DNA of 64,000 nucleotides from Plasmodium coatneyi. Lineage: Eukaryota > Apicomplexa > Aconoidasida > Haemosporida > Plasmodiidae. A model generated the notes under the pieces. That model saw nothing but the letters and a program-made list of their open reading frames with translations. It was not told where the DNA came from and searched no databases. Positions within the stretch are counted from its first letter, which is position 1, and each line of letters begins with the position of its first letter. The stretch covers positions 4,836,001 to 4,900,000 of the forward strand of contig NC_033567.1 of NCBI RefSeq assembly GCF_001680005.1, written 5' to 3'. Positions 48,229 to 60,320 of this stretch are shown in pieces. The translations under genes were made by a program, and so were the position numbers.

Positions 48229-49705
48229 TTTCAACAAGGGTACCTCCTATGCAAAAAAAAAAAAAAAGGAAAGCATATTATTATTGGTGTTAAATATTAT
48301 TAAATTCTTTTGTCCATATATGTACATATACGTATAAGATTATTCTGTGTCATTTATGTACATGTAAACAATTTAATTCGTAAAAGCGCAGAGTTAGCAA
48401 TTACAATTTATAGCATTTATTTGTTTTTATTTTTGTTACTTATAAAAAAGTTAGATAAATGGTGAAAAGGAATTGTAAAAATCAGAAAATATACTACTGT
48501 ATTATTAGACTAATAAATGGCGTAAGGTTGTTTTAATATTTTTGAGGTTAAATGGGAAAAGGGGATTTAAGGACAAATGATTTATATATGTAAATATATA
48601 AAGAAAAATACAAATTACATATTTTGTATTAGTTTTATTTTAATTAAATAATGTTTCCTAAATTGAGGATAAAAAAATAAGACTAAAATTTTTTTTACAA
48701 TTATTTTTTATTTTGAAATTTGCAAAATTATGTTAAGAATAAAATGGCAAATTAAAACATTACAAAATTGCGATTTAATTGATGCTAGAATTTTATATTT
48801 TGCATAGAACAGTTGTTAACCACAAGAAAAGTTCTGCTAAAAAGGCAAATACAACAATTATAATAATAATTTTTTTTTTAATTAAAAATAGATTATTTCG
48901 GAACTGCTAAAATTTTGTTATTCGTATTTTTTTTTTTTTTTTTTTTGCGATTAATTATTAATTATAATGCACGAAATAGAATAATTCTGTGCAGCCACAG
49001 ATTTTGCAACAATAAAAATAGAATTGTAGCATTAGGCATGCAGTTATGTAAGGTATAATTACCTTTACGTAGCAGCAGTAGCGTCATTTTTAATACTATC
49101 TTGTCAATGTTATTTCAGGATGCGTTATCGTTCTTATATGCCTTCTTAAAGAATATTCGTTCTATTTATAAAAATAAAAAGTTCATTTCTGCAGCATCGC
49201 TATTTCTATATTTTTACATGCACGATTTGGTCATTTATTGTTTATATTAAAAAAATTAGAAATATCAAGAATAAAATGAAAGAACCCCATGCACTATTTA
49301 TGACATGTAACTAAATTGAAGCACTGTAAAAAGACCTGCATGAATATTCATGAGAAAAAGAGCGCTTAAAAAAATATATAATATTAAGTTATATTCATGA
49401 GAAAGAATAATGGGCAACGTACAAATGCTCCAAAACGAATGAGCAAAAATTGGCAACATTAATTTGAAGTGCATGAAATGTACAGAATTTTGAATACATG
49501 AATAAAATGCAAAGTAGCAGAATCAAAAAAACGAAATATTAACATTTTTAGCATGTCCACGAGTTTTTTTATAGCATTTTATTTTTCATCGTAAGGCTAT
49601 TTTTGGCATATGCTTTTCGTAACAATGCAGTTTGTTGTATGGATGCGCGATTAGCAAAAAATTTGAATTGTTCTAAGATATGAAAAAAAATGTCTATATA
49701 ATTAA

Positions 49706-49772
<67 letters not shown>

Positions 49773-51937
49773 TCAAGCGCGTTGCGCTTCAGATAATTAA
49801 GCAGGTATGAATAAAACTACGCATACCATTGTTATATGCATTTTGTAATTATGCCACCTTCTGATGATCAGCAGCTAATGACCAATATATACATGGCGAA
49901 GGTGGGCAGTCACTGGGTATACCTGCATATGCATACATAACTAAGGATAGTTATTGACCAACATATGCACAGTTTTACTGAAATATTTGGTACCGTTATG
50001 TGTCCACTTACGGGGGAATTTACTAAATTTTATTCCCTTCTTGGATAAATTATCACCATTCTGTGGAATTTTCTAGATGCAACGTACTGAAAGCACCTTT
50101 TTAAAAAGTTTCTTTTTTGCAATGTGCCAATCTGCTACACGAATGGCGGTAATATCTTCGAAGGATGGATGAAAAACTATCTATAGATGTTAAAATGTAA
50201 GTTAAATTTGCACGCAAGTTGGATTGTTTTTTCGATTCGTTCGTTCTATGCTTAAAAAGTGCTATACTGGCGCAATGAATTGGAAAAAAACTCATATAGG
50301 GGTGATTTATTTTTAATACATATCATTTTTGAACCTCAAAGTGATATAATGTTTAATGGATAGCTCTGAACCTATTTTATCATGTCCGTACATGTGTCCA
50401 ACTCGTACGCACAAAAATTTGGATGTGCTTGTCTCAAAATGTGATTTTTCTTAAGGAACAAAAGAGTTAGTGCAGACCAAAATAAAAAAAAAAAAAAAAA
50501 AAAAAAATGCGGTATAATTATTTGATTGCGAAGACAAAAAGGGTTAAAATGATGAATATGAAAACGAGGAAAAAAGGATAAATTTTAAAATATTTTCACG
50601 AAAAAGAGGAACACCAAATGAATTTCTCTTAGGGATAAATTCCTATTTCTGAATATTGCTTCTGATTAATTTTTACCATATGAATGAAATTCAGTTCGAA
50701 CATATATTCTTTTAAATAATATTCAATTTAATTTATGCAAGGCTAACGGGGTCAGCACTGTAAATTATGTGTACGGTGAGGTTAAGCCGCTGAAACGCAT
50801 TTGTATTGACATATTTTTTGCGCTGTGTGAGGAAAGTAATTTTTATTCATAAATAAAATTGCCGCAAAAAATCTTCACGATTTATTGGTTAATTGAAGAA
50901 AGGGGGTGGCACCCTATATATTTTTCTTCTCCTCATTTGTTCCCTCTTTGTTTCCACATTTTTTTGATCTTTTCTGTTCTTGAAGAAATAAACGCATTGG
51001 GGGTGCACGCTGTGATATGCTACAACATGCTACCCGTAAATGTTGTACAAGGTTTTTTTTTTTTTTTTTTTTCCAAGCAATATCTCATTCGACATGAACC
51101 TAAAAAAAGCTTTTTACATACACCTTATTTGCTTAAATTTTGATGTAATTGGCCTCTATTCAATTTTGCCACAAAGTGCTATTTTTTTTAATTGCATGCA
51201 TTCGCAAAGAAGACCACTAACGGTTGCCTTTACATATGCACATATATTTAATCATTTTTTTTTTCGGGGGGGTTTCCTTAATTGATATTAAAATTAGTTA
51301 TTTGTTTTGAATCATCTTTTTATAAAAAAAATATTTGTTTCTTTATCTCTTAATTTTTTCTTCATTTTTTAGGAGAAACTTTCTTAGTCCACTTAAAAGT
51401 GGCATGCATATGTGCCAAATGCAGCTGTTACGAAACCCGCCGCATGCCATTACCACGCATGTGTAGACACATAAAATGTTGTATTTTTAAAAATGTATGC
51501 TTTTAATTTGTGGTTTAAAACATCGCAATTAATTATGAAAGAAGCAAAGCACATGTAGGTGACCTCTCCGAGTGCAAACGTATTTGTTGATACGTATATG
51601 TATGCAGTGTTAACCACATGTAACCTCAAATTTCATCGATAAAATATTTTGCAAGCAACACAAATAAAAATGGTTAAAATGAAGAAAGAAAAAAATAAAA
51701 TAAAAATGAAAAAGTGGAAAGAAAGAGTTGCATGTTATAAAATTGACACATTAACAAGTCAACAAATTAACACGTTAACATTTCGGCAAATTTATGTTAC
51801 GAAAATTGTTCAACTGCTTCAGCAGACAAGGAAAAACCATCCTTTTAATTACGCTTGGGTGTACAGTATATGCATAAAAATTTTGTATCCTTTTTTTTCT
51901 CTTTGCAAAGACCTTTTTGTTTCATTTGTTGTCCCAA
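48229..51937. other. gene-free AT-rich stretch, 3.7 kb, with microsatellite
   Basis: It includes a possible upstream exon or leader of the 97-residue gene just right of 48,247, but no coding exon could be picked out. There are long homopolymers (T at 48927-48945, A at 50485-50507, T at 51053-51072) and a TA microsatellite at 49706-49769. A frame at 51649-51937 is Lys/Ile/Thr low complexity and overlaps the next gene's leader. Confidence 0.5.
49706..49769. repeat. TA dinucleotide microsatellite
   Basis: About 60 bases of alternating T and A with one TG interruption near the left. It is immediately followed at 49775-49789 by a small GC-rich inverted repeat, AAGCGC-GTT-GCGCTT. It is likely to be length-polymorphic and prone to cruciform formation. 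Confidence 0.9.
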
Positions 51938-52465
51938 ATGAAAATAAGCAATGTGTGCATTTTTATCCTTATATTATTCTTTAATATTTTATTTGAACAG
52001 CATTTGTGCAATGCTGCCGTAAAGAGAAGTGAATCTCATTTGATGAAGTCTCCTATTGATGAATTAAATAAGAAGAGGAAAAAGAAGGTGATATATGCAG
52101 TTATAGGTGTAATGTTGGGCATGCTTGCCGTAGCCGCAGGTGGATTGGGAATGACTTATAGAAGGAAGAAGCCTTCCATATGGGATGATTTAGGCCCGGA
52201 TGCTCATGGCATTTTAAACAGCGCAATTGCACAGGGGATATGGATGGCAAAGATGAACATGACTAAGGACACTATGCCCGTAGATAAGTTATTACCGCAG
52301 ATGAGTGATATAAGAAATATAATAAAACAGGAATTGGCACATAGAAGGTTGGATATTGAAAAATATGATCCATTACAAATACAAGATTTTTGCAACTTTT
52401 CGATTTTTAACATTAAAGAGTCTATGTTATCATTTCAAAGAAACCTAAGATTAGGAAAATGGTAG
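51938..52465 (+). CDS. ETRAMP-like signal/TM protein with an extended C-terminal domain (175 aa)
   Basis: The first ATG of the frame opens a signal peptide (residues 1-26, VCIFILILFFNILFEQHLC). A short charged region, rich in Lys (NKKRKKK, 44-50), leads into a Gly/Ala/Val-rich membrane helix at 51-74 (VIYAVIGVMLGMLAVAAGGL) closed by RRKK. Signal, Lys-rich linker, small TM is the layout of early transcribed membrane proteins (ETRAMPs) of the parasitophorous vacuole membrane. Unlike typical short ETRAMPs it continues for about 95 residues, with IWDDLGPDAHGIL and an amphipathic, helix-prone end (QDFCNFSIFNIKESMLSFQ). There is no clear PEXEL and no intron. It may equally be a lineage-specific exported protein. 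Its neighbours are all lineage-specific genes. Confidence 0.65.
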   Translation: MKISNVCIFILILFFNILFEQHLCNAAVKRSESHLMKSPIDELNKKRKKKVIYAVIGVMLGMLAVAAGGLGMTYRRKKPSIWDDLGPDAHGILNSAIAQGIWMAKMNMTKDTMPVDKLLPQMSDIRNIIKQELAHRRLDIEKYDPLQIQDFCNFSIFNIKESMLSFQRNLRLGKW

Positions 52466-54708
52466 ACCAGCATGAAAGATAAGGTATAATAAACATATTC
52501 ATGGGTGTGTACAGATGGAACGAGGGTGAAAATACATCTGCTTTAAATTAAAGAAAAAGAGGTATTATCACCATTTTGTTGTGATTAAAACGTGCATGTC
52601 ATTTTTTATATTTCTTTAGCAATCCCCTGTGAGCAAGATTGGGAAAATTTTGTTCTTTTAATCAAAAAAATAACATATAATATTGACAAATGGCTCTTAC
52701 ATAATTATAAAGGAAGGGGAAGAGCCACCCTTTACTTTGTTAAGTCCTCTCTGCATTGAATCATGTGCAGCTTTTTTTTTATATTTTATTTTTACTCATT
52801 TGTTTGATTTTTGATTTGTGTTTTATCCGCTATAAACTGTGTGTTTTTAACTTTTTAATTTTTTTAAATTTTCTAATTAATTTGTGATGTGTGTGTATAT
52901 GCATAAAATACCCTGTGTCAGCGTGTGTATCAAAGACGAACTTGAAAAAAAACACGCGAAAACATAAATTGAAATATATATTTTAGAAAGTATTATAAAT
53001 TTTTTGGCATTTAAAAAACAGCTTCTTCGAAAATGAAAACAGGTCCGCAGTATAAAATAACGTTTTCGTTTTCTTTTAAAGGTAGAATGAGAGAGTAAAA
53101 ATTAGTGTTGTAAATGTGAAAAATGGCAATATATAACATCTCATCACATTTGTCTAAAGTGGGAAAAACTAATGAGAATTTTTTCCCGCCTTTTTTTGGT
53201 GAAATATTCCTTTAACATGCCTATAGAGGGAAAATTAATATTACGGAACCTATGACATACTAACAAACCAGTAATGGTGTTGGAGACAAAAAAGACACAT
53301 TTTAAAATATTTTGAAGACGCTGCAAATGTGATTTATGTACAACTGTTACTTCAAAGCGGCATGAAAAAGGAGAAATGGAATTTTTTTTTTAAATTGTTC
53401 GCAAAAATGTTCGAAAAAATTGAATATGTTTATAAGCTCTTACGAATATCTGGTTAACACATTTATAAGGCGAAAATAAGAAGAAAAAAAAAACGTATAA
53501 TTTGGCTCTGTTGAATCATTTTATGAAATAAAATGTAAACAGGCGGAGATAATGTGTTCGTAAATGGGAAATTATAAAATTAAGTTGTTAATTCAGTTAA
53601 ATTGTATTAAAAAATTTCATAAATTGTTAAACACAATTTTACACACAAGAATAAAAAAAAGGTATAAAGTTGAAATGGCTAAAAAACCATATATTTATCA
53701 GAAGGAAGAAAAAAACGTTTACTAATGCAAATGTATAGAAAACGATAAAACTTGTGGCTAAATAAGACAGATATGGAATCTCCATGCATAAGGTACATTT
53801 TACATAAAAAAATGAAAAAAACAAAAGGAAAAAATTGATGAATTCTTGGATGGGCAGGATTGCTCACATTGTTAACCCTGTCCAGAATTATACATCATAT
53901 AGGTGACATTACAGTGAACAATTTATAATCACAAACTGTTCATCTGCTAATTCATGTGGGATAGAAAGGTGTTAGAATGAATGGTAACACATATATATAC
54001 ATATACTCATCTGTACATATACATGGTGTGTATCCTTTTTTGGAGGAAATAAAAATTTTATTACAAATAAAATGAACACATCGTTATCTTTAATTAGTGC
54101 ATCTTGTCTATGTTCTGATTATAGAGTAAGAGACAAACAAGATACGGATAATACTAGAGAGTTGGTTAAATCAACGTAACCTTAACAATAGGGTACCCAC
54201 CACTCGGACATATGCAAATATTACTTAAAGTACGTAGGTAAAATATTTCAGAATTTTTATTTACGCTAAAATTTTTTTCTGCATTATGTAATTTCAGATC
54301 GCACTTTACTATTTCTGCAATATTCCGCTTAATATATCATCGTGTACATTCACCATTAATTCGTTTACATCTCTGAAATATGAACTGTTGTCATTTACCG
54401 AGAACCATACGGGGAATATTTTTTCGTTGAAGAAATGGCTTTTTCTATTTTTTTTTCAGCTCACTCGTTTTGCTCATTTTTTCTTCAGGTTTCTTTTTTA
54501 TCCTCATTGTTTTTTTATACCGCAGTTTTCTTCACCTCATTTTTGTTTACTTTAGGCTTTTTTGCCTCATCTTCAGTCATCTCAGTCCCTTTCCCCTCAG
54601 CGTTCCTTCCCGCCTTCGCCATCTCCTTTCGCGCTAATTTATCTTGTTTCCTCTTCATTTTAAAATACGTCTCCTTTTTCTTCTGCTTGTTTTTTTTTTT
54701 TCTCTTCT
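52466..54708. other. gene-poor AT-rich stretch, 2.2 kb
   Basis: 3' UTRs of the ETRAMP-like gene (+) and of the 820-residue exported protein (-). Most of it is A/T-rich without usable frames. The right end, 54515-54715, differs: it is a lysine-rich open frame, described separately. Confidence 0.5.
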
Positions 54709-54715
54709 TTAATTT
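54515..54715 (-). pseudogene. lysine-rich orphan frame after the stop of the 820-aa exported protein gene
   Basis: On the minus strand, in a different frame from the gene that ends at 54709, about 66 codons stay open. They read as coding-like sequence (KKETYFKMKRKQDKLARKE, then EMTEDEAKKPKVNKNEV) and end at TAA 54517-54515. The GC content is higher than in real spacer here. At the junction two near-copies of a 40-base block (54681-54720 and 54721-54760, both starting ttctgcttgt followed by a T run) lie side by side. A frameshifting duplication or homopolymer indel may have cut the tail from the gene; a sequencing or assembly error is also possible. Confidence 0.4.
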
Positions 54716-57322
54716 TTAATTTCTGCTTGTTTTTTTTTCCCTTTCTGTTCTTTATTTTTTGATTTCTCCTTGTTTTTTACTTTTTCTTTTTTCACCTTTG
54801 GTTTCACACAATGAGTAACATACTCATGCATCAATTCTTGGGTTAACTTACCCTTCATAGCTTCTTTGCCCAATTTGTATAAGGACATATTCTCTTTTTT
54901 TACCAAGTATACATCACGATCCGAAAGAACATTAAAAGTAAAGGAGAAAAAATCTAACAATCCATAATTTTTTTGTGGCGACCCAGGTTTTGATCCACTA
55001 TAAGTGTATGTGTAATGTTCTATAGGCTTAATGTTTTCTTTTTTAACTTTTATTGGTTTATCAAATACTCTTTCGACTACATCGTACTCTTGCACTTTAG
55101 TAACTGGGAGCTTTTCTCTAAATCCGTAGGACGCATCTTCAAGTTTTTCATCATATTCCTTTACTCCGTCTTTTACATTTGCATCTAATTTATAACATTT
55201 TTTTGAATGTATTTCGATATATTCGCCTAACTCTCCTTCGTCATCTTCCTTGAGGACACAGAATACAGTTTCTAGAGTTCTTTCGATACGATCTACATCG
55301 GTGGGAATATTTCCTATTATTCCAGCATTCTTGACCGGCTTATTGGCATTATCCAGCTTTGCTACAGTACTTACAGTTTCGTCTGACTGGACATTTATAT
55401 TTTCCTCATTTCCTTGACTACTTGATTGATCATCAATTTTTGGTTCTTTTATTTCCGAATCTGTATACCCCTTTAATCCATAATCCCTTGTTTCGTCCGA
55501 CTTTTCAAATTCTTTTAATCCTGTAGGTGCCCTATGTGCTAATCCATTTTCCTCTGTGAGGTGACTTTCATTATATGCTTTTAAATCAGGTTGTTTGTTT
55601 TTCAGTTGATAATCTTTTGATATGTTACTTTCGCCATATTTTTTTAAATCAGGTTGTTCGTTTTTCAGTTGATAATCTTTTGATATGTTACTTTCGCTAT
55701 ATTCTTTTAATGCGGGAGGTTTGTTCTGCAATGGTTGTACTCGTCTGCCACATGTTTCAAGTTGTTGGAGTTCAAGAGTTAATTTATCGTTTACTCCATG
55801 TATAATTCCGTCCAAATTCTCATTAAAATATTTGCCTCTTTTCAAAGTGTAAACTTTAGTTACATATTTTTTATTATCAACTTCCCCTGAATGTATATTT
55901 AGATCAAATTCGCCTTCATTTCCTGGGAATCTGATAGATTTAGTTGGGTCATTTTTCTCATTCCCCTTTTGTTCACCAGCAGGTATATTTTTTAACACAT
56001 TGTTTGTTGACTCTTTCGGCTTATTTTTTAAATCACCTTTGGGAATATTTTTTAAATCACCCTTGGGAATATTTTTTAAAGGAAAAGATGGCGATTCCGT
56101 GTCTTTTTGGTTTCCTAGCAGTCCACTGTGCGGTTTGTTTTTCAATTTAGAATTACTTGGTTCGCTCATTCTTTTGCCTGCCACTAATCCACTGGGGGGA
56201 GCATTTTTGAATGGATGTTTTTTGGGCTTCCGTTTTTTTTCATTCTCATTTAATTGGTTTCGTCCTTCTTGCACTGATGTGTGTTTTGGAGTTTTATTGT
56301 CTTTCTGATTAATGAGTAATTCGTTGAGTTTTTGTGTGGGTAAATTATCATTTTTTACATTATCCCCCGATTCGAATGTTTTCACTTTTCCTGAAGAACG
56401 ACTTTCTGGTTCGTCTTTGTTGGTGGCCTTTAATACGGCAGATGGGGATCCTTTTTGTGAGTTAGTTGCCTTTTCTCCTTTTTTACTGACTTTTGACGAA
56501 CTAGGGACTTTCCTTTTCGGAGAATTGGGCACTGTACATTTTTTTTTATTGGTGTTTAATTTGCTAGGGGGGGGTAACACTGCAGGACTGCCTACTGATT
56601 GAACTCCTTCGTTAGTAACTTTTAAGCCAGTGGGTGCAGACCCCTTCATAGACTGAACGGTTGATTTGGTCGATTTATTATTAGCTTTTGGTCCTCCCGT
56701 ATGATCTCCCTTCAATTTACACTCGGTTAATCCATTTTTCATGGTGTTCCCTTTTTCTGCGGGCGGTTTTTGAACATTTTGCAATGATTGACCTGTTGGC
56801 CTTTTCGTTCTTTTGTCAATTTTTTTTTTATCAGCGGTATTTCCAACTGGTGGCTTGTTTTGCGTTAGATCCGTTTTTTTATTAGCTTGTAACCCGCTGG
56901 GGGGAGTTCCCCTTGGTTTGTTTCCCTTAGTTGGAGGAGTTCCATTTCGACTTCTTAATTTGTTAGTTCCTCCTTGAGTGTCTCCTATATTTTCTGCTAA
57001 TGATCTATTATATCTTGGAGCCAATGATGTTTCAGAATTATGTGGTATGTCATACAGTTCGCTGTACTTAGTCTAGTAAAAAGAAAGGAAAAAAAAGAAG
57101 TTGTACAGAATAATTTATTTTGGATGTCAACTTAATGACATTTAAAGAAATGTCCAATGGTGTTATGTAGAAAAATACATGAAAAGTTTACTTATGCATT
57201 TTTGCGCCTGTTCATTTCCTTACCGGGTGAGAACAAATCAATGTCCAAATGAGGAAGAATGTTACAAGTATTTTATCATGGAGATGGAATATATTTTCTC
57301 TCGCCCCTTTATGGCACTTCAT
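54709..57322 (-). CDS. Plasmodium exported protein, PEXEL RSLAE, repeat-rich (two exons, 820 aa)
   Basis: Exon 1 is 57322-57224 (33 residues), the intron 57223-57073 (gtaagg...ttttactag) and exon 2 57072-54709, phase 0. Exon 1 supplies a signal sequence (KILVTFFLIWTLIC). The PEXEL motif RSLAE lies at residues 56-60, about 25 residues after the signal, which marks the protein for export into the host red cell; this exon layout is typical of exported genes. Residues about 60-400 are Lys/Asn/Pro-rich with a recurring PxGL motif (PPSGL, APTGL, APPSGL, HSGLL) and direct copies of NIPKGDLK. Near residues 460-550 are four 21-residue repeats. The last 200 residues look folded (IERTLETVFCVLKEDDEGE, NYGLLDFFSFTFNVLSDRDV), and the very end is Lys-rich. 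No known exported family is recognised. See the orphan frame beyond its stop. Confidence 0.82.
55500..55730 (-). repeat. 21-residue (63-bp) degenerate repeats in the exported protein
   Basis: Four consecutive units of the form P-x-LK-x-Y-x-ES-NISKDY-QLKN-x-Q. Two units share NISKDYQLKN exactly; the other two have diverged (for example ESHLTEENGLAHRA). Phase with the reading frame is kept. Confidence 0.8.
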
Positions 57323-59342
57323 TTTATTATCTGTGTACCCTGAAGCAAATTTTCTAGTTACGTCTTAATGGGCATCGAAGAAACAATTATATTTTATTTT
57401 GTCGCTTTGCAACATGCGTGATAAGGCATTTTCCTCATTCCTGTTGAGGTTAAAAATAATCTCCAAGTGTTAACAGGTAAATAAAAAGAATACGCACACA
57501 TTATAAGTCTGATTATTGTTATTGTTAGCTCCTACGTATACATGTGAATATAGGTGGAGGAAACAATTTCATAATAACACGAAAAAATGTAAAAAACAAT
57601 CTGACATGCGAGGAAAATCTAATTAATGTAGCTATTAAAAAAAAGGTTTATGAAATGAACTAATTGGTTTTAATATGGCAAAAAGTTTCCTTTAATTATA
57701 CGTTTTTTAGTAAAGTGGTGAGGGCAGAAAAAAAAAAATAAAAATAATGAAAAAAGTAATAATAAGAGTAATAATAAATAAATAAAATGAAATATAATAA
57801 AATACTATAAATAAAATATAATAAATAAAATAATTTTTAACGAAAGGGGGAAATTACAAAAGATTTTGTTCTAAAGCTGGAATATCAGAACATATGCATG
57901 TTTCAATAAATCTCTAACTTTAAAGTTGAACTAAGAAAAAGCATTAGGTGATTAAATATTAAAAGGAAAAAATTATAAGTAAAATTTAAGGTGATAACTT
58001 CTCACAGAAATGGCCTGTAAAACAATTATTCCATTCAGGAATCACTTGATCATTAGAGCGCATTTCTCCAATAATACATGATAGTAATAATGAATGAAAA
58101 ACGGTAAAGGTATTTAATATTTAAATAGGCAATATTTCTATGCAATTCTTAAAAATAATTAAATTATGGTCGAATAAAATTTCGCTGTATTTTTCTAAAT
58201 AGCACTTATATTTACAAGCACATAAAATGGAAATGAACACATGAGATTCCCTTCAAATGAATAAGCTGTGCGCAATAAGTACGTTACAATTTTCGTATTT
58301 TTAATTAAAAATGGGGGAAAATTGTGAAATGAAGCAATGCAATCATTTCACGTGTTAAGAAAAACTGTACATAAAAATATGTACTCGGAAAAAGATCCCC
58401 TGCATTAAGCGTTTTCCAATTAACTTATCATATGATATGCATAAAATTAAGATGAACCAAGAAAAAAAGTGCACTATAATGCCCAACGATATAAATTTAA
58501 TAACATAATTTATGCTTCAATTAAGCGCTTTGCGCAATATTTATATTATTTCTTTGGTTTAAAAATGTGAATGGATATTCAGCGAAAGTGTAACTGAAGA
58601 ATAATGGAAATAAAAGCAATTTGCATTTGCATATGTACAGCAAGGTGATACATTTTTTTTTTTTTTTAATACGTAAAGGGATCAATGTTACGCGGAAAAA
58701 TAGCTACCACTTTGGGAATACTTAATTGAAGTATCTTTGTCTCTTGCGATGAAGCATGAGGTGGTTATTTGTCGTATTCACGAAGGCGTTGGTACATCAC
58801 AAAAAAAAAAGAAGTGATATGTTTCATCTTTTAGAGAATGATGTTTTTCAGCAAATAAGGATTGTTACGCCTTGTGTGAGAAAAGCGTCCTAGAGCATTG
58901 GAGCTGCTCCGTTTCTAGAATGACACACAAACGAACTTTACAAAAAAAAAGAGGGTTCAACAAATGGGGGAGGCGTATGTATGTATGTCCTTAGGGCAGC
59001 GTGTTTCATTGCTTCTGTAGCGATAGCGACAAAGGAGTATAAAAATAACGACTGAATTTTGTCGAGCAGCAGGAAAAAAGGGCGAATAACATCACTATGT
59101 GTAAAACGAAATAATGAAAAACTCATTATGCTATAAGGCCCATGAGACGAATCCTTTATGTAATGTTAAATCTTTAGGTTAAATAGCATACAAATGATAG
59201 CAAATAATACGGCTAGTTTTTACATTTCACATGTAAAAAAAGTGATGGATAACTTTAAAAAAGTAAATTCTTCCTTTGTAAACGTAAGTTTAAATATCCT
59301 CTGGAACACCGTATTTGATTTTTTTTCTTCCTTTTTTTTTTT
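57323..59342. other. gene-free AT-rich stretch, 2.0 kb
   Basis: Promoter/5' leader of the 820-residue exported protein on the left and 3' UTR of the 247-residue one on the right. It has ATAA-type simple repeats at 57728-57832 and a T run at 58652-58667. No gene seen. Confidence 0.5.
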
Positions 59343-60258
59343 TTATCTTTCCAAGTAATGCTCTGGGTCATCCCTCAAATCCCATTCTTCCTTAATGAAT
59401 TTCAAGAAGTACTTAAAATCTTCCTGACACCATTCCATCAAGAATTTGAAAATATCCTTTTTTTCATTTAAAGAAAGGGTTGGGTCGTTTAGGTTTTTTA
59501 TTACACTACTGTACACACTGTCTACGTATTTACACCATACAGTTTTCCACATCTCATCACACCAGCAATGATTCATATCGTCCGTAAATTCTACAAACCG
59601 ATCTGTAATGTCTATAAGAATATCTTCAAATTCTTTTTCGCATATTCCAATAAGTTCATCTAGATTTTCAGTGTCATCAAATTCCTCTTCTTCAGGAGGG
59701 TAATTAGAGTTATAATGCTCAAAGGTCTGCGTTGCTGCATCTTCTGGTTCTAATACATTTTCCTCTGGCATTTCAGGTACATTCTCACCGTATACTTGGG
59801 CTAGGTTTCTCCTAAATGTGATACCTGTCGCTTTACCATTAAATGGTTTAGTACATTTGGTAGAGAATTTATTAACGTCCCTGCAACTTGAAAATTACGA
59901 ATGTGCATTGAGATGTTTTGTTGCTTTTTTGTTCGTACTGCTTAAAATATTCATGTAAGAAAAATAGAAGCATGGGGCGAAAAAAAAAAAGAAAAAAGAA
60001 AAAAATGTGTCCACACGGGGGCATGGGTACATGACGGTCTGATAAATTTTACCTGTAGTCAAGAGATCCTTGGAATATGCACAATAAAAGGGATAAATAT
60101 ATAATATTTGCAAAAAAGGTGACTGCATTTTTAGTTATATTTTTATTTCTCGATTTTATGGGTGACATGGAAGATTTCAGTGTAGACATGTTTCTAACTC
60201 GATTTGACGCACTACTACGTTTTGAATTGACATCTAAGAGACTATTGCAACGCTTCAT
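59343..60258 (-). CDS. Plasmodium exported protein, PEXEL RNLAQ, PHIST-like size (two exons, 247 aa)
   Basis: Exon 1 is 60258-60053, the intron 60052-59881 (gtaaaa...gttgcag) and exon 2 59880-59343, phase 2 with Arg69 split. Exon 1 has a long basic, Ser-rich lead and a recessed signal segment at about 46-62 (VTFFANIIYLSLLLCIF). PEXEL RNLAQ is at residues 93-97, 30-odd residues downstream, so export to the host red cell is expected. Then comes an acidic linker (EDAATQTFEHYNS, PPEEEEFDD) and a predicted helical domain of about 105 residues to the end, with several Trp and Cys (MNHCWCDEMWKTVWCKYVD, FLMEWCQEDFKYFLK). The size, Trp content and helices recall PHIST/PRESAN and RAD (Pv-fam-e) proteins, but I cannot place it firmly in either. 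Confidence 0.8.
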
Positions 60259-60320
60259 TTTAGAATAATATATTCTGAAAATATTTGGGTGATATTCTTA
60301 ATTGTGAAGAATTTTGTGAG

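Noticed and set aside
51649..51984. 111-codon frame overlapping the start of the ETRAMP-like gene
   Set aside because: Lys/Ile/Thr low complexity, and it overlaps the better-supported signal-peptide frame.
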